Part shown: positions 8,259-10,267 of the stretch, piece by piece | Layout of the letters: every line of letters starts with the position of its first letter | Numbering within the stretch: the first letter of the stretch is position 1 | NCBI GenBank assembly: GCA_016844425.1 | Contig: JAERML010000056.1 | Coordinates: 1-10,267, forward strand | DNA length: 10,267 bases | Reading direction: 5' to 3' | From: Bacteroidota bacterium | GTDB lineage: Bacteria > Bacteroidota > UBA10030 > UBA6906 | Notes under the pieces: model-generated | What the model was told of the DNA's origin: nothing | What the model saw: the letters and a program-made list of their open reading frames with translations, nothing else | The model's database searches: none | Position numbers and translations under genes: made by a program

Positions 8259-9806
8259 ATGACTGAGACCAAGCAATCAATCACCGTTCTCGCGATGAAC
8301 ACGCTCGCGTTCACAGTCTGCTTCGCTGTGTGGACGATGAATGGCGTACTCGTGACATTTCTTGTTGAACAGGGTGTCTTCACATGGGATAAGGGACAGA
8401 TCGGTTGGCTGATTGGGATCCCGGTACTCACCGGTTCGATCATGCGTCTGCCTATCGGTGTTCTCACCGACAAATATGGCGGGAGGATCGTTTTTGGAGT
8501 GCTCCTCTTGGTTTCGGCCATCCCGACGTATCTGCTCAGTTATGCATCAACCTATTCGCATTTTGTCCTCGGTAGTCTTGGGTTTGGCCTTTCGGGGGCA
8601 TCGTTTGCCGTTGGCATCGCGTATACCTCACTCTGGTTCAAGAAGGAACGTCAGGGTACGGCGCTCGGTATTTTCGGCGCGGGCAATGCCGGTTCTGCCA
8701 TCACGAGTCTTGCCGCTCCGTGGGCACTGAATTCCCTCACCAATGGTGGAGAGTACATCGATGCATGGCGTACATTACCCAGGATCTATGCCGCTGCCCT
8801 TGTGGTCATGGCTGTTCTCTTCCTCCTTCTTACTCATACCAAGAGGGTCGAGCAAGGACAAGAACTCACGCTTATGCAACGCCTTGCTCCGCTCAAGTAT
8901 GTTCGCGTATGGCGTTTCGGGTTCTACTATTTCGTAGTGTTCGGCGGTTTTGTGGCGCTTGCTCAATGGCTCATTCCGTACTATGTCAGTGCATATGGAA
9001 TGACGGTTGCCCTTGCAGGACTCATGGCGAGTATCTTCAGTTTCCCATCCGGTGTAATTCGAGCACTCGGTGGCTGGATGTCTGATAAGTATGGTGCGCG
9101 GGCAGTGATGTACTGGGTGTTTGGCTCTTGTCTCGTGTGCTTCGTGTTGTTGTGTGTCCCGCGAATGGATATTGAGTCACCTGGTGCGGGAGTGATGGCT
9201 GAGAAAGGCGGCACAGTCACGGAAATCACTTCCGAAAAGATTGTTGCTAGCGGGAGGACCTACGCAGTACTGACAAGACCTGTTGTTGAATCACGCGAAG
9301 AGGGGGCCTTGGTGTGGCCGACATTCACATTGTGGCAGGAACCTGTTGTGAAGGTCGGCGATGCGATTGTGAAAAGGCAGCTCCTGGCGAAAGGCATCAC
9401 GCACATCTACTTTCAGGCAAACGTTTGGATCTTTACCTTTCTTGTGTTCTTGGTCGGCATCATGATGGGTATTGGCAAGGCGGCGGTGTACAAGTTCATT
9501 CCGGAATACTACCCGACAGAAGTTGGAGTTGTTGGCGGGATCGTTGGGGTGATTGGCGGTCTTGGTGGATTTGTCTGCCCGATTATCTTTGGCTACCTCC
9601 TGCAAGCGACAGGCATCTGGACAACGGCGTGGATGTTCTTCTTTGTGGTAACGCTGGCAGGTCATCTGTGGTTGCATGCCACGGTCCGCCGTATGATGAG
9701 AGAGAAGGCGCCTGCACTTGCACGGCAGATCGAAGACCGTAGACCATTGGAAGAAATGGCAGATGAGGTGCCGCTAAAGCCTCTTCATCCAACCCTGAAA
9801 CGATAA
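8259..9806 (+). CDS. narK: NarK-family nitrate transporter, type I-like, with a periplasmic insertion
   Basis: This 515-residue major facilitator protein of the nitrate/nitrite porter family has twelve predicted helices. The nitrate signature in TM5 is GIFGAGNAGSA (137-147), and its partner in TM11 is GGIVGVIGGLGGF. The conserved substrate arginines are R63 in TM2 (SIMRLPIG) and R268 in TM8 (GVIRALGGW). The DKYGGR and DKYGAR loops are typical MFS cytoplasmic loops. It most resembles NarK1/NasA-type nitrate-proton symporters, which would start respiration before nitrite is available for exchange. An 87-residue hydrophilic insert (301-387) between TM9 and TM10 should lie in the periplasm. The start is fixed by an in-frame stop at 8241-8243, and the RBS is weak. 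It follows narI by 22 bases. Confidence 0.93.
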   Translation: MTETKQSITVLAMNTLAFTVCFAVWTMNGVLVTFLVEQGVFTWDKGQIGWLIGIPVLTGSIMRLPIGVLTDKYGGRIVFGVLLLVSAIPTYLLSYASTYSHFVLGSLGFGLSGASFAVGIAYTSLWFKKERQGTALGIFGAGNAGSAITSLAAPWALNSLTNGGEYIDAWRTLPRIYAAALVVMAVLFLLLTHTKRVEQGQELTLMQRLAPLKYVRVWRFGFYYFVVFGGFVALAQWLIPYYVSAYGMTVALAGLMASIFSFPSGVIRALGGWMSDKYGARAVMYWVFGSCLVCFVLLCVPRMDIESPGAGVMAEKGGTVTEITSEKIVASGRTYAVLTRPVVESREEGALVWPTFTLWQEPVVKVGDAIVKRQLLAKGITHIYFQANVWIFTFLVFLVGIMMGIGKAAVYKFIPEYYPTEVGVVGGIVGVIGGLGGFVCPIIFGYLLQATGIWTTAWMFFFVVTLAGHLWLHATVRRMMREKAPALARQIEDRRPLEEMADEVPLKPLHPTLKR

Positions 9807-9843
9807 GGGCTGGATCGAACAACGAAATCAACGAAAGAAGCGC

Positions 9844-10267
9844 ATGGCTCGTTCAACAACATGGATTGAGACCTGGAACCCGGAGGATGCCACCTTCTGG
9901 GAACAGACCGGGAAACGCATTGCCTGGCGGACGCTGTGGGTTACAACAATAGCCCTGACGTTGTCGTTTGCGACGTGGTTCATGGTCAGCGCAATCGCGA
10001 CGAAGCTTCCTGGAATCGGGTTCACGTTCACCAACGAGCAATTGTTCTGGCTTGCCGCGATGCCCGGCCTTGCCGGAGGAACCCTTCGCATTATCCACAC
10101 CTTCCTGCTTCCGATCTACGGAACACGGCACGTCATTACAGTTGCAACATTCATCAAGCTGCTTCCGTGTATCGGCATTGGCCTGGCTGTGATGGATCCG
10201 GCAACTCCTTACTGGGTGTTCATGGTTTTGGCGTTTACCGCGGGGTTCGGGGGGGGCGATTTTTCAT
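9844..10267 (+). CDS. Second NarK-family nitrate/nitrite transporter (3' partial)
   Basis: The frame is open from ATG 9844 to the right edge (141 codons). The N-terminus WIETWNPEDATFWEQTGKRI matches the W-PED--FW---G--IA-RNLW opening of E. coli NarK. It is followed by TM1 (about 30-52), GFTFTNEQLFWLAAMPGL, the TM2 arginine R82 (GGTLRIIHTF, equivalent to E. coli NarK R89), and GFGGGDFSS, corresponding to GFAGANFASS in E. coli. It is therefore type II-like, the nitrate/nitrite antiporter class that exports nitrite. It lies 37 bases after narK1 with only a purine-rich stretch (GAAAGAAG) as RBS. An 8-G run at 10249-10256 keeps the expected frame. A tandem type I plus type II pair is a known arrangement in denitrifiers and Thermus. 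Confidence 0.88.
   Translation, partial: MARSTTWIETWNPEDATFWEQTGKRIAWRTLWVTTIALTLSFATWFMVSAIATKLPGIGFTFTNEQLFWLAAMPGLAGGTLRIIHTFLLPIYGTRHVITVATFIKLLPCIGIGLAVMDPATPYWVFMVLAFTAGFGGGDFS

Noticed and set aside
10249..10256. 8-G run as a possible frameshift in narK2
   Set aside because: The frame after the run still reads GDFSS, as expected for the family, so the run length is consistent. The other 8-G run at 7104-7111 in narJ also keeps frame.

Overview
The window carries a bacterial respiratory nitrate reductase (nar) cluster, all on the + strand. It has moderate GC and tight operonic spacing. The order is: diheme cytochrome c, narG, narH, narJ, narI, a type I-like NarK transporter, and a second NarK-family transporter that runs off the right edge. 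A diheme cytochrome c ahead of narGHJI with two narK genes behind is the layout known from Thermus (narC-narGHJI-narK). The organism cannot be fixed from the sequence. The protein style would suit a poorly sampled Gram-negative lineage such as the Ignavibacteria/Chlorobi/Bacteroidota side of the tree, but that is a weak guess.

Layout. Bases 1-695 hold the 3' part of a class I SAM-dependent methyltransferase with glycine N-methyltransferase-like motifs, probably unrelated to nitrate. Bases 696-954 have no intact gene. They hold a probable scrap of an insertion-sequence helix-turn-helix protein (about 813-941) and a 10-bp palindrome, and any promoter for the nar operon should lie here. Bases 955-1842 encode the membrane-anchored diheme cytochrome c. 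narG follows with an 8-base overlap (1835-5484) but is split into two reading frames at about 2981-2990. narH (5496-6986), narJ (6986-7525), narI (7529-8236), narK1 (8259-9806) and partial narK2 (9844-end) follow with gaps of -1 to 37 bases.

How they work together. The NarK proteins bring nitrate in and exchange it for nitrite. NarI takes electrons from quinol through two b hemes and passes them to the NarH Fe-S chain and then to the Mo-bisPGD site of NarG. NarG has no Tat signal, so this site should face the cytoplasm. NarJ inserts the cofactor. The cytochrome c is predicted to face the periplasm, where it could link the complex to quinol or to downstream nitrite/NO reductases.

The most notable observation is the narG lesion. 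A perfect 5-bp tandem duplication (CGGTG CGGTG) breaks the frame, and removing one copy restores a continuous NarG of about 1214 residues. This is either a real inactivating mutation, a switchable or recoded site, or an assembly error. A second notable point is an 87-residue periplasmic insertion in the first NarK that carries a barrel-sandwich-like motif. I found no clearly undescribed system. The window is mostly a recognisable nar operon with these oddities.
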